Below, piece by piece: positions 54,046 through 62,738 of a stretch of DNA of 64,000 bases. The notes under the pieces were generated by a model. The model did not search any database, was not told where the DNA came from, and saw only the letters and a program-made list of their open reading frames with translations. The translations under genes were made by a program, and so were the position numbers. Source of the DNA: JAACFF01 sp963807975 (GTDB lineage Bacteria; Chloroflexota; Anaerolineae; Promineifilales; Promineifilaceae); assembly GCA_963807975.1 (NCBI GenBank), contig CAWEDV010000003.1, forward strand, positions 124,001 to 188,000, written 5' to 3'. Numbering within the stretch: the first letter of the stretch is position 1; every line of letters begins with the position of its first letter.

Positions 54046-55695
54046 TTAGCTCAAATAGTCTCGCAGCGATTTGCTGCGACTGGGGTGGCGAAGTTTTCGT
54101 AGGGCTTTGGCCTCGATTTGGCGAATACGCTCGCGCGTTACGCCAAAGCTTTTGCCTACTTCTTCAAGGGTGTGATCCTTGCCATCATTTAGTCCAAAGC
54201 GCATCTCTAATACTTCACGCTCGCGATCGGTCAGGAAACCAAGCACATCGCGAATCTGCTCGCGAAGCAGCTCTTTAGAAGCCGCATCACCCGGTTCCAA
54301 AATGCTTTCATCTGGCAGAAAATCGCCTAATTCTGTGGAATCATCATTATTACCCACTGGGGTTTCTAGAGACATGGGATCCATGGCAATACGCAGAATG
54401 TCCCGAATCTTACTCACCGCGCTGCGCCATTTATGATTCAGCCCCGGGTCCACAGGATCACCGTTTTTCAGCGCCTCTTTGATTGCCGCTGATTCCTCAG
54501 GGGTCAGGTAATCTAACTCCAGCGCCAATTCTTCAACTGATGGCTCGTGACTGAGTTCTTGCACCAAATCACGTTGAACTTTGACGATCTTATTGATCGT
54601 TTCGTACATATGCACCGGAATACGGATCGTTCGCGCCTGATCAGCGATGGCCCGGCTCACAGCCTGGCGAATCCACCAGGTGGCGTATGTGCTGAACTTA
54701 TAGCCCTTGGTATGATCGAATTTCTCAACTGCGCGCAGCAAACCAACATTTCCTTCCTGCACCAGATCCAACAGATGAATACCACGCCCCATATAACGTT
54801 TGGCTACGCTGACCACAAGACGCAGATTAGCCTGGGTTAATGCACTCTTAGCTTCCTCAGCCAAATGGTAGACCATGAAAGCATTGTACTCCAGGGCCAC
54901 TTCATTCTCGGCCATCCATCCCTTGAAAGTTTCCAACTCTGCGGCACGGCCGTTAGCCGCAAAATACTCCGTGGTCCGATAAACCAGTTCATTGGGCAGC
55001 AAATACAAGCCAGTGAACATATTGAACACACATTCCGCCAAATCAGTCCAGGCCTCGTCCTGCCCCCAATTGCCCTTATTTAAATATTGGCGCACATACG
55101 AATCACTGCTCGTCCGCCAATCTTGGCGCAGCAGGCGTGCCTCGTCAAGCATGGCCAGAAAGTCTGGTGGATCGATTTCCAAGACCATACTCGCCTCAAC
55201 CGCACAGCTCCAGTTCTCCAGCAAATTGGCATAATTAGTAATCATTGCCTGAGCGCGAACTAGGTCTTGATCTTCAGCGTTCAAATCGGCTTTGGCATCA
55301 CTGTTCAGGCGATCAAGAACCTTGGCTGCCGTCATCTGCGTGGCCAGCCAAATCTCTTGCTCCGCCGTCAATAGCGGAACTTGGCCAATTTCCTTGAGAT
55401 AGGTATGAACGGGATCATCTACAACCACATAAGCGGAGGTATCAGTCGTCAGGTCTTGGTCTTGGAAATCATCCTCGATCATGGCCAGCAAGCCGGTGTT
55501 CTCACCCGGATCATCCAACAAATCACCACTGTCATTGACAATGCGAATATTTAGTTTCTGCAAACGGTCATAGAGTAGTTCCGCTTCATCCTCGCTGGCT
55601 GTAGCCAGGATTGCTTGAACATCCGCTTCATCTATCCGGCGAGAACGGCGAGCCTGTTTTACCAGGGCTTCAAAATCAAGGTTTTCAGATTCCAT
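54046..55695 (-). CDS. rpoD: Primary RNA polymerase sigma factor (RpoD/SigA)
   Basis: A 549-residue group 1 sigma-70 factor. Regions in order: a region 1.1-like N-terminus (residues 8-50), region 1.2 (about 94-115, DPVHTYLKEIGQVPLL), a long non-conserved region of about 170 residues (120-285), region 2 (about 288-350, ending KFSTYATWWIRQAV), region 3 (about 365-450) and region 4 with the helix-turn-helix (TLEEVGKSFGVTRERIRQIEAKAL, in two parts, about 505-530). An extra stretch of roughly 28 residues splits region 3 (see findings). It lies 50 bp after dnaG. Confidence 0.96.
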   Translation of the reverse strand: MESENLDFEALVKQARRSRRIDEADVQAILATASEDEAELLYDRLQKLNIRIVNDSGDLLDDPGENTGLLAMIEDDFQDQDLTTDTSAYVVVDDPVHTYLKEIGQVPLLTAEQEIWLATQMTAAKVLDRLNSDAKADLNAEDQDLVRAQAMITNYANLLENWSCAVEASMVLEIDPPDFLAMLDEARLLRQDWRTSSDSYVRQYLNKGNWGQDEAWTDLAECVFNMFTGLYLLPNELVYRTTEYFAANGRAAELETFKGWMAENEVALEYNAFMVYHLAEEAKSALTQANLRLVVSVAKRYMGRGIHLLDLVQEGNVGLLRAVEKFDHTKGYKFSTYATWWIRQAVSRAIADQARTIRIPVHMYETINKIVKVQRDLVQELSHEPSVEELALELDYLTPEESAAIKEALKNGDPVDPGLNHKWRSAVSKIRDILRIAMDPMSLETPVGNNDDSTELGDFLPDESILEPGDAASKELLREQIRDVLGFLTDREREVLEMRFGLNDGKDHTLEEVGKSFGVTRERIRQIEAKALRKLRHPSRSKSLRDYLS

Positions 55696-55745
55696 GATGT
55701 GCGTTTTTTCCCTGTTCTTATGCCGCTAATACTCGAAAATGATGA

Positions 55746-57722
55746 TCAACGCCCATTACCCTTCTCAGCCCGGCGCTGCCCACTGGCTGATACGGCGTCC
55801 TTCGCTTTATTGATCCACTTTATCTTCAATCGCAGTTCGCTAATCCGTCCCAACAACTGCACCCGGTTAGGGACCGCACCCTCTTCAGTGGAAGAATCTC
55901 TAATCAGCTGCTGTAATTGTCCAACCTCCATCTTAGCCTGATCCAGACGCCAATCTAGCACAGACATCGCCAACCGGTCGGGGAGACGGGTTAACTCTTC
56001 TTCGGGAGATGGTTTTATAGCCAACAGCATCTCCATCCGCTCCAAAAGGACACTGTCCAAACTATCGCACAATTCTTCTAGGGTGACAACCGGCGCCTGA
56101 TCCACGCGCTCATAGATCATGGCCAAGATCAATCTATCCTCGGCAACATTCAGATCAGCCTTGTTAAGCGCCTGCTGCTCCTGTCGCATCAGCGCTTGAT
56201 TTACCTGAACAATCAAGCGTGGATACTCAAGACATTGCCGCAGTAAATTGGCGGCCCGTTTATTCCTTGGTGCCGGCAGCGGTGCTTTTTTAGCCATCTG
56301 CACCGCGCCATTCCCATCATAGGGAAAGCCATCATCAGGCGGAGGAGGTGGGGGAGGTGGCGTGGATTGGCGCGGCGTCTCCGCAGGCAAGCGCACCATG
56401 CGCAGGGTGCGCTCGTCAGTACGCAACGCGCGAGCCAATTCCTGGCGATAATGTTCCCGTTCCACCGGATCGCCCACATCGTTGATCAATGGCAGCACCT
56501 GCTGCGCCACGGCCGATTTCGCCTTGCCATCATTCAAATCTAGCCCCTGTGTCGCCACGCCAATCACATAGGACACCACCGGCTGCGCCTGTTCCAACAG
56601 CTTTGGCCACTGTCCGGAATCAGTCCGCAAAATCTTATCGGGGTCATTTCCTTCCGGTAAGGTTACGATATGAATATCCGCTTGCAGGCGTCCTTCATGC
56701 TGCACCAAGCCGCGCGCGTCAAAACGCGTTTCAAACTCACGGTCCAACGTATCACGCGCCACTTGCAAACTGCGCATCGTGGCTTTCACCCCCGCCGCAT
56801 CCGCATCCAGGGCCAGGATGAAACGCTTTGTATATCGTTTTAGTAAGCGCAGCTGGTCGCCGGTTAGAGCGGTGCCCATTTGGGCTACCAAATTGCCAAA
56901 CCCCGCTTGCCAGCCCTGCATCACATCCATATACCCTTCGACAATCACCACCTCTCGTGCCTCACGAATGGGCCGCTTAGCCGTATCCAGCCCATAGAGC
57001 AGGCGCCCTTTGTCAAAAAGTTGTGTCTGCGGCGAATTCAAATACTTGGGAATGCCGTCGGGATCTAGTGTCCGCGCCCCAAAACCCACCACTCGGCCGT
57101 CTAGGTCACGGATTGGAATCATTAGGCGGTTGCGGAAGCGATCATAACGTGTGCCCCGTTCCGGGTTTTCCGTCAGCAGCCCCACCTTCAGCAGCTCTTC
57201 ATCACTGTACCCTTGGCCATTGAAATGGGTGCGGCATGCCTCCCATGAATGTAGCGCAAAGCCCACACGAAATGTGCTAATCGTTTCCTCATTCAGCTTG
57301 CGCTCGGCGACGTAGCGGCGTGCCTCTTCCGCCTGCGGCGCAAAGAGTAGCAGTTGGTGGAAGTAATCAGCAGCTGTCGTCAGCAGCTCCACCAACTTAC
57401 CTTCCGATTGGCGGCGGCGTTTTAGCTCAGGATCAGGCTCCTCCAACTCCACGCCGGCACGTTTGGCCAGATGTTTCAAGGTCTCCTTGAACTCCCAGCC
57501 TTCCTTCTTCATCACATAGCTGAAGAGATCCCCCCCTTCTGAACATTCACCGAAACAGTGCCATGTCTGAGTCTCGGGGAATACATAAAAGGCGGGCGTG
57601 CGCGTGTTGCTGTGGAAGGGGCAAAAGCCGGAATAATTGCGTCCCGAACGGCGTAAATTAACCTGTTCGGAGACAATATCTACAATATCCAGTCGGCTTT
57701 TAATTTCTTGCGTAACGCTCAT
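55746..57722 (-). CDS. dnaG: DNA primase
   Basis: DnaG lays RNA primers at the replication fork. The 658-residue protein has a CHC2 zinc finger (CPFH at about residues 40-43, CFGEC at about 62-66) and a primase catalytic core. The TOPRIM domain shows EGYMDVMQ with the catalytic Glu and LALDADAAG. The C-terminal 150 residues are the helicase-binding region; a Pro-rich linker (about 455-470) precedes it. The gene sits directly upstream of the primary sigma factor gene, as in the classic macromolecular synthesis operon, but rpsU is missing. A promoter and a hairpin with a T run lie in its leader. Confidence 0.95.
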   Translation of the reverse strand: MSVTQEIKSRLDIVDIVSEQVNLRRSGRNYSGFCPFHSNTRTPAFYVFPETQTWHCFGECSEGGDLFSYVMKKEGWEFKETLKHLAKRAGVELEEPDPELKRRRQSEGKLVELLTTAADYFHQLLLFAPQAEEARRYVAERKLNEETISTFRVGFALHSWEACRTHFNGQGYSDEELLKVGLLTENPERGTRYDRFRNRLMIPIRDLDGRVVGFGARTLDPDGIPKYLNSPQTQLFDKGRLLYGLDTAKRPIREAREVVIVEGYMDVMQGWQAGFGNLVAQMGTALTGDQLRLLKRYTKRFILALDADAAGVKATMRSLQVARDTLDREFETRFDARGLVQHEGRLQADIHIVTLPEGNDPDKILRTDSGQWPKLLEQAQPVVSYVIGVATQGLDLNDGKAKSAVAQQVLPLINDVGDPVEREHYRQELARALRTDERTLRMVRLPAETPRQSTPPPPPPPPDDGFPYDGNGAVQMAKKAPLPAPRNKRAANLLRQCLEYPRLIVQVNQALMRQEQQALNKADLNVAEDRLILAMIYERVDQAPVVTLEELCDSLDSVLLERMEMLLAIKPSPEEELTRLPDRLAMSVLDWRLDQAKMEVGQLQQLIRDSSTEEGAVPNRVQLLGRISELRLKIKWINKAKDAVSASGQRRAEKGNGR

Positions 57723-57743
57723 TGCTAGGCAGAAGAACCCTTA

Positions 57744-57766
57744 CAAAAAAGCCTGCAAATACAGGC
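57744..57766 (-). terminator. Attenuator-like hairpin in the dnaG leader
   Basis: On the minus strand GCCTG-TATTTG-CAGGC is followed directly by six T residues, about 20 nt before the dnaG start. It may be an attenuator or a second stop for glyQS transcripts. Confidence 0.5.
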
Positions 57767-57803
57767 GTTGGACGAAATTACGGTTTGGCTCGATGTGGTC
57801 AAG

Positions 57804-57833
57804 ATTATACTCCACATGAACCGAATGTTCTAA
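57804..57833 (-). promoter_or_regulatory. Probable dnaG promoter
   Basis: On the minus strand TTAGAA (57828-57833), an 18-bp spacer and a perfect TATAAT (57804-57809). It lies between the glyQS terminator hairpin and the dnaG leader hairpin. Confidence 0.55.
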
Positions 57834-57883
57834 GGAATCAGCAGGATTCCAAGGAAATCAACCACTTGATCGATTTCGACAAC

Positions 57884-57930
57884 GAAAAACGAAAGCGAAA
57901 GCGACTTCTCTCGCTTTCGCTTTCGTTTTC
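57884..57930 (-). terminator. Long hairpin after glyQS, probable terminator
   Basis: The arms 57884-57904 and 57911-57930 pair over about 20 bases with one bulge; each arm carries a repeated GAAAGC unit. A five-T run occurs in the descending arm on the minus strand. It stands 15 bp after the glyQS stop codon. Confidence 0.65.
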
Positions 57931-57944
57931 AGAGAAACAACGGC

Positions 57945-60923
57945 CTAAAAACCAGGAAGCTGCGAAAAGTCAGCCATGCCCTTCGTCATATTGGCGATAT
58001 GCTGCAAGAGAGCCAGCCGGTTTTCGCGGATCTTTTGATCCTCATCCATCACCAGCACATCTTCAAAGAAACGGCTGATAGCCGGCACCATCCCGCGCAG
58101 AGCGGACACAAAGCTCGGCAGCGAACCATCCGCTTCTCCCGCCGCCTGCTCATAAGCGACATAGAGCATTTTCTCCGCGTCCAGCTCGAAATCAGCCGCT
58201 CGCAGTTCATACTGGCTTTCCAATTTACGCGTGATGCGCACGCAGCGCGCATAGGCATTGAGCAGATCCGGCCAATCCTCGGCTTGCAGCGCCTGGCCCA
58301 AATCAGCCGCCGTGCTTGTAGCGCGGGTCGGGTCATGTGCCAGTTCGGCGAGGACGGACTTCACCACCGCAGACGAATATCCTTTCTCGCGCAGTACGAC
58401 CGCCAAACGACCGTTAATGAAACCCAATACATCATCAACCACGCGATCATCACTCTCCATGGGCAGCAAAAGCGCCGCCGCCTGCAGCCCCTGGCGTAGA
58501 TCGAGTGACTGCTCATGCGCTACCAGATTTTCGATGATATGAATTGCCGCGCGCCGCAGGGCAAAGGGATCATTTGACCCTTTCGGCGCCAATCCCGCCG
58601 CAAAGAGTCCCATCAGGCTGTCCAGGCGATCGGCCAGGGCCAGGGCCATAGCCGGTCGGGTCTGGCTCACCGCCTCATACTGCCCGGCGATTGCTTGAGC
58701 CACCGCCTCATCTTCGCCGCTCAATCGTGCATAATGGCCGCCCATGATCCCCTGCAGGGAGGTCATCTCCACGACCATACTCGTCGCCAGATCCGCCTTG
58801 GACAATTCCGCGGCGCGCACGGCCGTACCCGTCTCCTCCTCATCCAACCCTAGCATACCGGAAATCACCGGCGTCAATTTCTGCAAACGATCCGTTTTGT
58901 TCAGCATCGAGCCCAGCTTGGTTTGGAACATCAGCGTGTCCAATTTGGGTAGAAACTCAACCAGCTTATGCTGCACATCAATACCATAGAAGAAATCGGC
59001 ATCGGCAAAGCGCGCACGAATGACATGCTCATTGCCATCGATCACAATATCCAGATGCCCCTCATCCCCATTGCGCACGGCAATGAAATAGGGCAGCAGG
59101 TTCCCGCTCTTGCCATAGACTGGGAAATAACGCTGGTGCTTGCGCATCACAGCCACCAGCACCTCATCCGGCAAATTCAGGAACCGTTTTTCAAACTTTC
59201 CACGGAAGGGTGTGGGGCTTTCTACCAGGTTGCTGACCTCATCCAACAGACCGGGATCAGCAGGGATCGTGCCCAAATTTTCCGCGGCGATGGTTGCCAC
59301 CTGCTCGCTGATCAAGCTCTGGCGTTCTTCCATGGAGAGGATGATCTTGTTCTCGCGCATAATCCTTGGGTAAGCTGCCGCGTCGCTGATTTCAATAGGC
59401 GGTGAATCATAAGGGCGCAAACCACGACTGCGGCGACCGCTGCTCACTTCCGCATAAGCAAAGGGGATCACATCTGCGCCATAGAGCGCCACAAACCAGC
59501 GCAGAGGCCGGCTGTAATTAATTGCGCTTCTATTCCAGCGCATGCTCTTTTCAAACTTCAGACTGGCCACCAGGCCAGCGAGCTTCTCCGCCAGCACCTC
59601 TCCTGCCGGTCGTCCAGTTTCCTTAACCACGGCCGTTACATAGCGCCGCCCTTTCTCTTCTACAACTTCCAGGTCAGCGGGTTCAACGCCCCGGCTGCGT
59701 GCGAAACCAAGTGCCGCTTTGGTCGGATTCCCATCCACATCAAAAGCGCGATCCGCCGGTGGCCCCTTGGCCACCGTTTCCAAATCCATCTGCCGCGGGT
59801 CCAACTCGCTGACCATGACCGCCAGGCGGCGCGGGGTGCCCTCCACGCTGACCTGCCCATAGGTTAGGCGCAGCTCATCCAGAAACTCGGGCACGATGGT
59901 GCGCAGCTGGCGGATAGCTGACGTCAAATCATCCGCCGGCAGCTCTTCACTGCCGATTTCCAGCAGGAAGCTCTGCGGCTTTTCATACGGTGTCCACCGG
60001 GGCACGGCCGTGCCCTCTTTTTCCCGCGTCTCCTGCCAGCCGGGAACATCCATGAAAGGGTATTCCAAACGCTGCCGCTGCTCAATATACGCATCCGCCA
60101 CCTGGCGCGAAATACCGCGCATGCGCCGGAAGTAGTTCGTCCGCTCGGTGACGCCAATGGCGCCGCGCGTATCGAGTACGTTAAATAGATGAGAGCATTT
60201 CAGATTGTAATCATGCGCGGGAACAACCAGCTTCGCTTCCAGGCAGCGCCGCGCCTCATTTTCATAAGTGTCATAAATATTTTTCAGCGCATCCACATCG
60301 GCCACATTGAAATAATAATTACATTGTTCAATCTCTGCTTCCAACAACACATCCCCATAACCTACGCCAGCCCCAAAATCCATCTCCCAGACGCTGTTCG
60401 TGCCTTGCAAAGCGAGCGAGATGCGGTCCAGACCATAAGTGATTTCAACGGAAACGGGTTCAAGCTCCGCGCCGCCGGCCTGCTGGAAATAAGTGAACTG
60501 GGTGATCTCCTGCCCATCCAGCCAGACCTCCCAACCCAACCCCCAGGCGCCCAGCGCCGGGCTCTCCCAGTTATCTTCCACGAAGCGGATATCATGCTCA
60601 CGCGGGTCGATGCCGATCGCCTCCAGGCTCTTTATGTAGAGTTCCTGCGGATTGCCGGGATCCGGCTTGAGAATCACCTGCAGTTGGAAGTGCATTTGCA
60701 TGCGGTTTGGATTGTCACCGAATCGGCCGTCGTCAGGCCGGATGCTCGGCTCCACGTAAACCACATTCCACGGTTCCGGCCCCAAAACGCGCAGCGACGT
60801 CGCCGGGTTCATCGTCCCCGCCCCCACCTGCACATTGTATGGCTGTTGGATCAAGCAGCCCTGCGCTTCCCAATAGCTCAGCAGGCGCATGATGATCTGT
60901 TGAAAACTCAATTTTTCACTCAT
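57945..60923 (-). CDS. glyQS: Glycyl-tRNA synthetase, alpha and beta subunits fused
   Basis: One 992-residue chain charges tRNA-Gly. Residues 1-310 are the alpha (GlyQ) part with the catalytic class II core (MNPATSLRVLGPEPW, VEPSIRPDDGRFG, and ITYGLDRISLAL motif 3). Residues from about 317 are the beta (GlyS) part, starting FLLEIGSEELPADDL, with an HD-like domain and a C-terminal tRNA-binding helical region. In most bacteria these are two genes. The ATG at 60923 has AGGG upstream; a longer frame to 60983 runs through a hairpin repeat and is rejected. It follows recO by about 146 bp. No T-box leader was found. Confidence 0.95.
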   Translation of the reverse strand: MSEKLSFQQIIMRLLSYWEAQGCLIQQPYNVQVGAGTMNPATSLRVLGPEPWNVVYVEPSIRPDDGRFGDNPNRMQMHFQLQVILKPDPGNPQELYIKSLEAIGIDPREHDIRFVEDNWESPALGAWGLGWEVWLDGQEITQFTYFQQAGGAELEPVSVEITYGLDRISLALQGTNSVWEMDFGAGVGYGDVLLEAEIEQCNYYFNVADVDALKNIYDTYENEARRCLEAKLVVPAHDYNLKCSHLFNVLDTRGAIGVTERTNYFRRMRGISRQVADAYIEQRQRLEYPFMDVPGWQETREKEGTAVPRWTPYEKPQSFLLEIGSEELPADDLTSAIRQLRTIVPEFLDELRLTYGQVSVEGTPRRLAVMVSELDPRQMDLETVAKGPPADRAFDVDGNPTKAALGFARSRGVEPADLEVVEEKGRRYVTAVVKETGRPAGEVLAEKLAGLVASLKFEKSMRWNRSAINYSRPLRWFVALYGADVIPFAYAEVSSGRRSRGLRPYDSPPIEISDAAAYPRIMRENKIILSMEERQSLISEQVATIAAENLGTIPADPGLLDEVSNLVESPTPFRGKFEKRFLNLPDEVLVAVMRKHQRYFPVYGKSGNLLPYFIAVRNGDEGHLDIVIDGNEHVIRARFADADFFYGIDVQHKLVEFLPKLDTLMFQTKLGSMLNKTDRLQKLTPVISGMLGLDEEETGTAVRAAELSKADLATSMVVEMTSLQGIMGGHYARLSGEDEAVAQAIAGQYEAVSQTRPAMALALADRLDSLMGLFAAGLAPKGSNDPFALRRAAIHIIENLVAHEQSLDLRQGLQAAALLLPMESDDRVVDDVLGFINGRLAVVLREKGYSSAVVKSVLAELAHDPTRATSTAADLGQALQAEDWPDLLNAYARCVRITRKLESQYELRAADFELDAEKMLYVAYEQAAGEADGSLPSFVSALRGMVPAISRFFEDVLVMDEDQKIRENRLALLQHIANMTKGMADFSQLPGF

Positions 60924-60938
60924 AAATTTCCCTATTAC

Positions 60939-60973
60939 AAACCTGCGAGGTCTTCGGAAGACCTCGCAGGTTT
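60939..60973. repeat. Dispersed hairpin, family AAACCTGCGAGG (copy 2)
   Basis: A near-perfect 17-bp inverted repeat (60939-60955 with 60957-60973) lies 16 bp upstream of the glyQS start, so it would be in the message leader. It is related in sequence to the hairpin at 10579-10612. Confidence 0.7.
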
Positions 60974-61069
60974 TATTTATCAATCAACCGCAGATTATAG
61001 CATGGGCACCAAAATAGTAGAACAAGATTGCATCTCGTTCATCCTCCCCAATCTGTCTCCTGCCTCTCC

Positions 61070-61852
61070 TTACTCATCTCCCGCAAAAAGCTCCGCCTCC
61101 TGCCGCAAGCGATGCAAGAAGTCCACCGACTTCAAATTCCGTTCCAACGTATGCGTGATATATGCCTGCATCACCGCTTCCAACTCGTGCAGCAGCGGCT
61201 TTTTCAAATGCAAATGCTGAACCGTATCCCACGGCCGTGACTGCAAATAACGCAGCACCTTTACCATCACCGCCGAAACCGGCAGCGCATTACGATCCGC
61301 ATGCCGGCACTCTGGGCCTAAAAAGCCGCCCATCTCCACACTGAAAAACTGGTCCTGCTCAATCACCGGTTCCCCGCAAGAAACACACTGGAAAAACTGC
61401 GGCTGAAAACCGGCCAAGGACAGCAAGCGCAGCTCATAATAGCGCGCCACGAGCAGCACATCCTCCGCCTCGCCAAGCCAGCCCAAAGCATTGATCAGCA
61501 AATCATAAATGCCGGTATGCTTATCCTCTTCCACCGTGAAGCGATCCAGTAGTTCCACCGCGTAGGAGGCATACGTCGTGCGCACCAGATCTGAGCGTAC
61601 GGCCACATAAGGCTCAATCATTTCCGCCTGGGTAATGATGTCCAGATTGCGCCCCTTAGCGATTAAGAAGCGGCTGCGCATGAACAGCTCTACATGCCCC
61701 GTTTTGCGGCTCTGCGGCTTCCGCGCTCCCTTGGCGATCGCCTTGATCTTGCCATGCTCGCGGCTGTACAGTGTCAGCAGCCGGTCCGCCTCGCCAAAAT
61801 CCACCCGCCGCAAAACCACCGCCTCACTCCGATATGTGCGCTCTCTAGCCAT
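61070..61852 (-). CDS. recO: DNA repair protein RecO
   Basis: RecO helps load RecA at single-stranded gaps (RecFOR pathway). The 260-residue protein has the N-terminal OB fold (SEAVVLRRVDFGEADRLLTL, GKIKAIAKGARKPQS). It also has a C-terminal zinc motif, starting CVSCGEP and completed by PECRH. Length and motif order are standard. glyQS follows on the same strand, but a hairpin repeat lies between, so cotranscription is unclear. Confidence 0.93.
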   Translation of the reverse strand: MARERTYRSEAVVLRRVDFGEADRLLTLYSREHGKIKAIAKGARKPQSRKTGHVELFMRSRFLIAKGRNLDIITQAEMIEPYVAVRSDLVRTTYASYAVELLDRFTVEEDKHTGIYDLLINALGWLGEAEDVLLVARYYELRLLSLAGFQPQFFQCVSCGEPVIEQDQFFSVEMGGFLGPECRHADRNALPVSAVMVKVLRYLQSRPWDTVQHLHLKKPLLHELEAVMQAYITHTLERNLKSVDFLHRLRQEAELFAGDE

Positions 61853-61981
61853 AAGCCAAGTGTATCATGGCCAAATCCGAGTTGCGAGTAGGGAATTAGT
61901 TGAATCGTTTGGTGGTGAAGCAGTTCTTTGTCTCGTAGTCGGGTCGTCTTGCAGTCCGATCCCCCAGTTTTCCGTTTTCCA

Positions 61982-62009
61982 TTGACTGTTAATTGTTAAT
62001 TGTTGTAAA
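61982..62009 (+). promoter_or_regulatory. Possible promoter of the deazaflavin-type oxidoreductase gene
   Basis: TTGACT (61982-61987), 16 bp, then TGTAAA (62004-62009). The spacer holds a direct repeat of GTTAATT. Confidence 0.4.
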
Positions 62010-62029
62010 GTGTATTTGGGAGACTAATT

Positions 62030-62671
62030 ATGAACAAAGAAACAACCGACCCAACCATCACACCCATAAACGAAACCAATATTGATCCCCAGCTGGCTCA
62101 ATTCCTGCGCCGCGCCTTTTGGTGGCTAAACCGCTTCATGATCCTTATGTGGCGGCTGGGGCTGGGTATCTGGATGAACGATACGCGCACCAGCGGCCAG
62201 ATTATGGTCATCACCCATATCGGCCGCAAAAGCGGCCTGCGCCGCCAGACACCCGTCAACTACGCCCTCGTCGACGGGGAACTCTACTGCACCGCCGGCT
62301 TCGGCCGTATCGCCGACTGGTACCTTAACATCCGCGCTCATCCCAAAGTGGAAGTATGGCTGCCGCACGGCCGTTGGATGGGCGAGGTGGACGATATCAC
62401 CGACTCCCCCAACTATCTCACCCTCATGCGCCAGGTGCTTATCGGCAGCGGCTTCGCCGCCCTCCTGGCCGGCATCAACCCCCACAAGATCAGTGACGAG
62501 GAACTAACCGCCGCCACCCGCGGCTACCGCCTGCTGCACATCCGCCGCACCAGCGCCGCCACCGGCCCCGGTGGCCCCGGCGATCTAGCCTGGATCTGGC
62601 AAATCAGCACCGCCTTCTTGCTACTCTTCTTCTGGCGCCCCTTCCGCCGCCTGAGAGATCGCAGCGAATAA
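62030..62671 (+). CDS. Nitroreductase-family deazaflavin-dependent oxidoreductase (Ddn-like)
   Basis: A 213-residue protein. Residues 55-165 match the split beta-barrel Ddn family that uses F420H2: MVITHIGRKSGLRRQTPVNY (about 63-82), then a GFGRIADWYLNIRAHPKV segment that binds the cofactor. Most family members are about 130-150 residues. This one adds an N-terminal amphipathic segment and a C-terminal hydrophobic tail (WQISTAFLLLFFW), so it may sit at the membrane. No F420-synthesis gene is in the window, so the cofactor is inferred from family. GGGAG precedes the ATG. It converges on the selenoprotein gene. Confidence 0.85.
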   Translation: MNKETTDPTITPINETNIDPQLAQFLRRAFWWLNRFMILMWRLGLGIWMNDTRTSGQIMVITHIGRKSGLRRQTPVNYALVDGELYCTAGFGRIADWYLNIRAHPKVEVWLPHGRWMGEVDDITDSPNYLTLMRQVLIGSGFAALLAGINPHKISDEELTAATRGYRLLHIRRTSAATGPGGPGDLAWIWQISTAFLLLFFWRPFRRLRDRSE

Positions 62672-62714
62672 CCCCGACGCTTCCGCCGACGAGGTCGATA
62701 CCGCAAGAAAGACA

Positions 62715-62738
62715 AAAACGAAGATTATTCCTCGTTTT
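62715..62738. terminator. Weak hairpin between convergent genes
   Basis: AAAACGA (62715-62721) pairs with TCGTTTT (62732-62738) around a 10-nt loop. It overlaps the last codons of the selenoprotein gene and could end transcription from either side. Confidence 0.4.

Noticed and set aside
60924..61069. T-box riboswitch upstream of glyQS
   Set aside because: The spacer is only 146 bp and holds a simple palindrome; no specifier loop or T-box sequence was seen.
60189..61220. 343-codon plus-strand open frame opposite glyQS and recO
   Set aside because: It lies antisense to two well-identified genes and has no recognisable domain; its length comes from the codon bias of the real genes.
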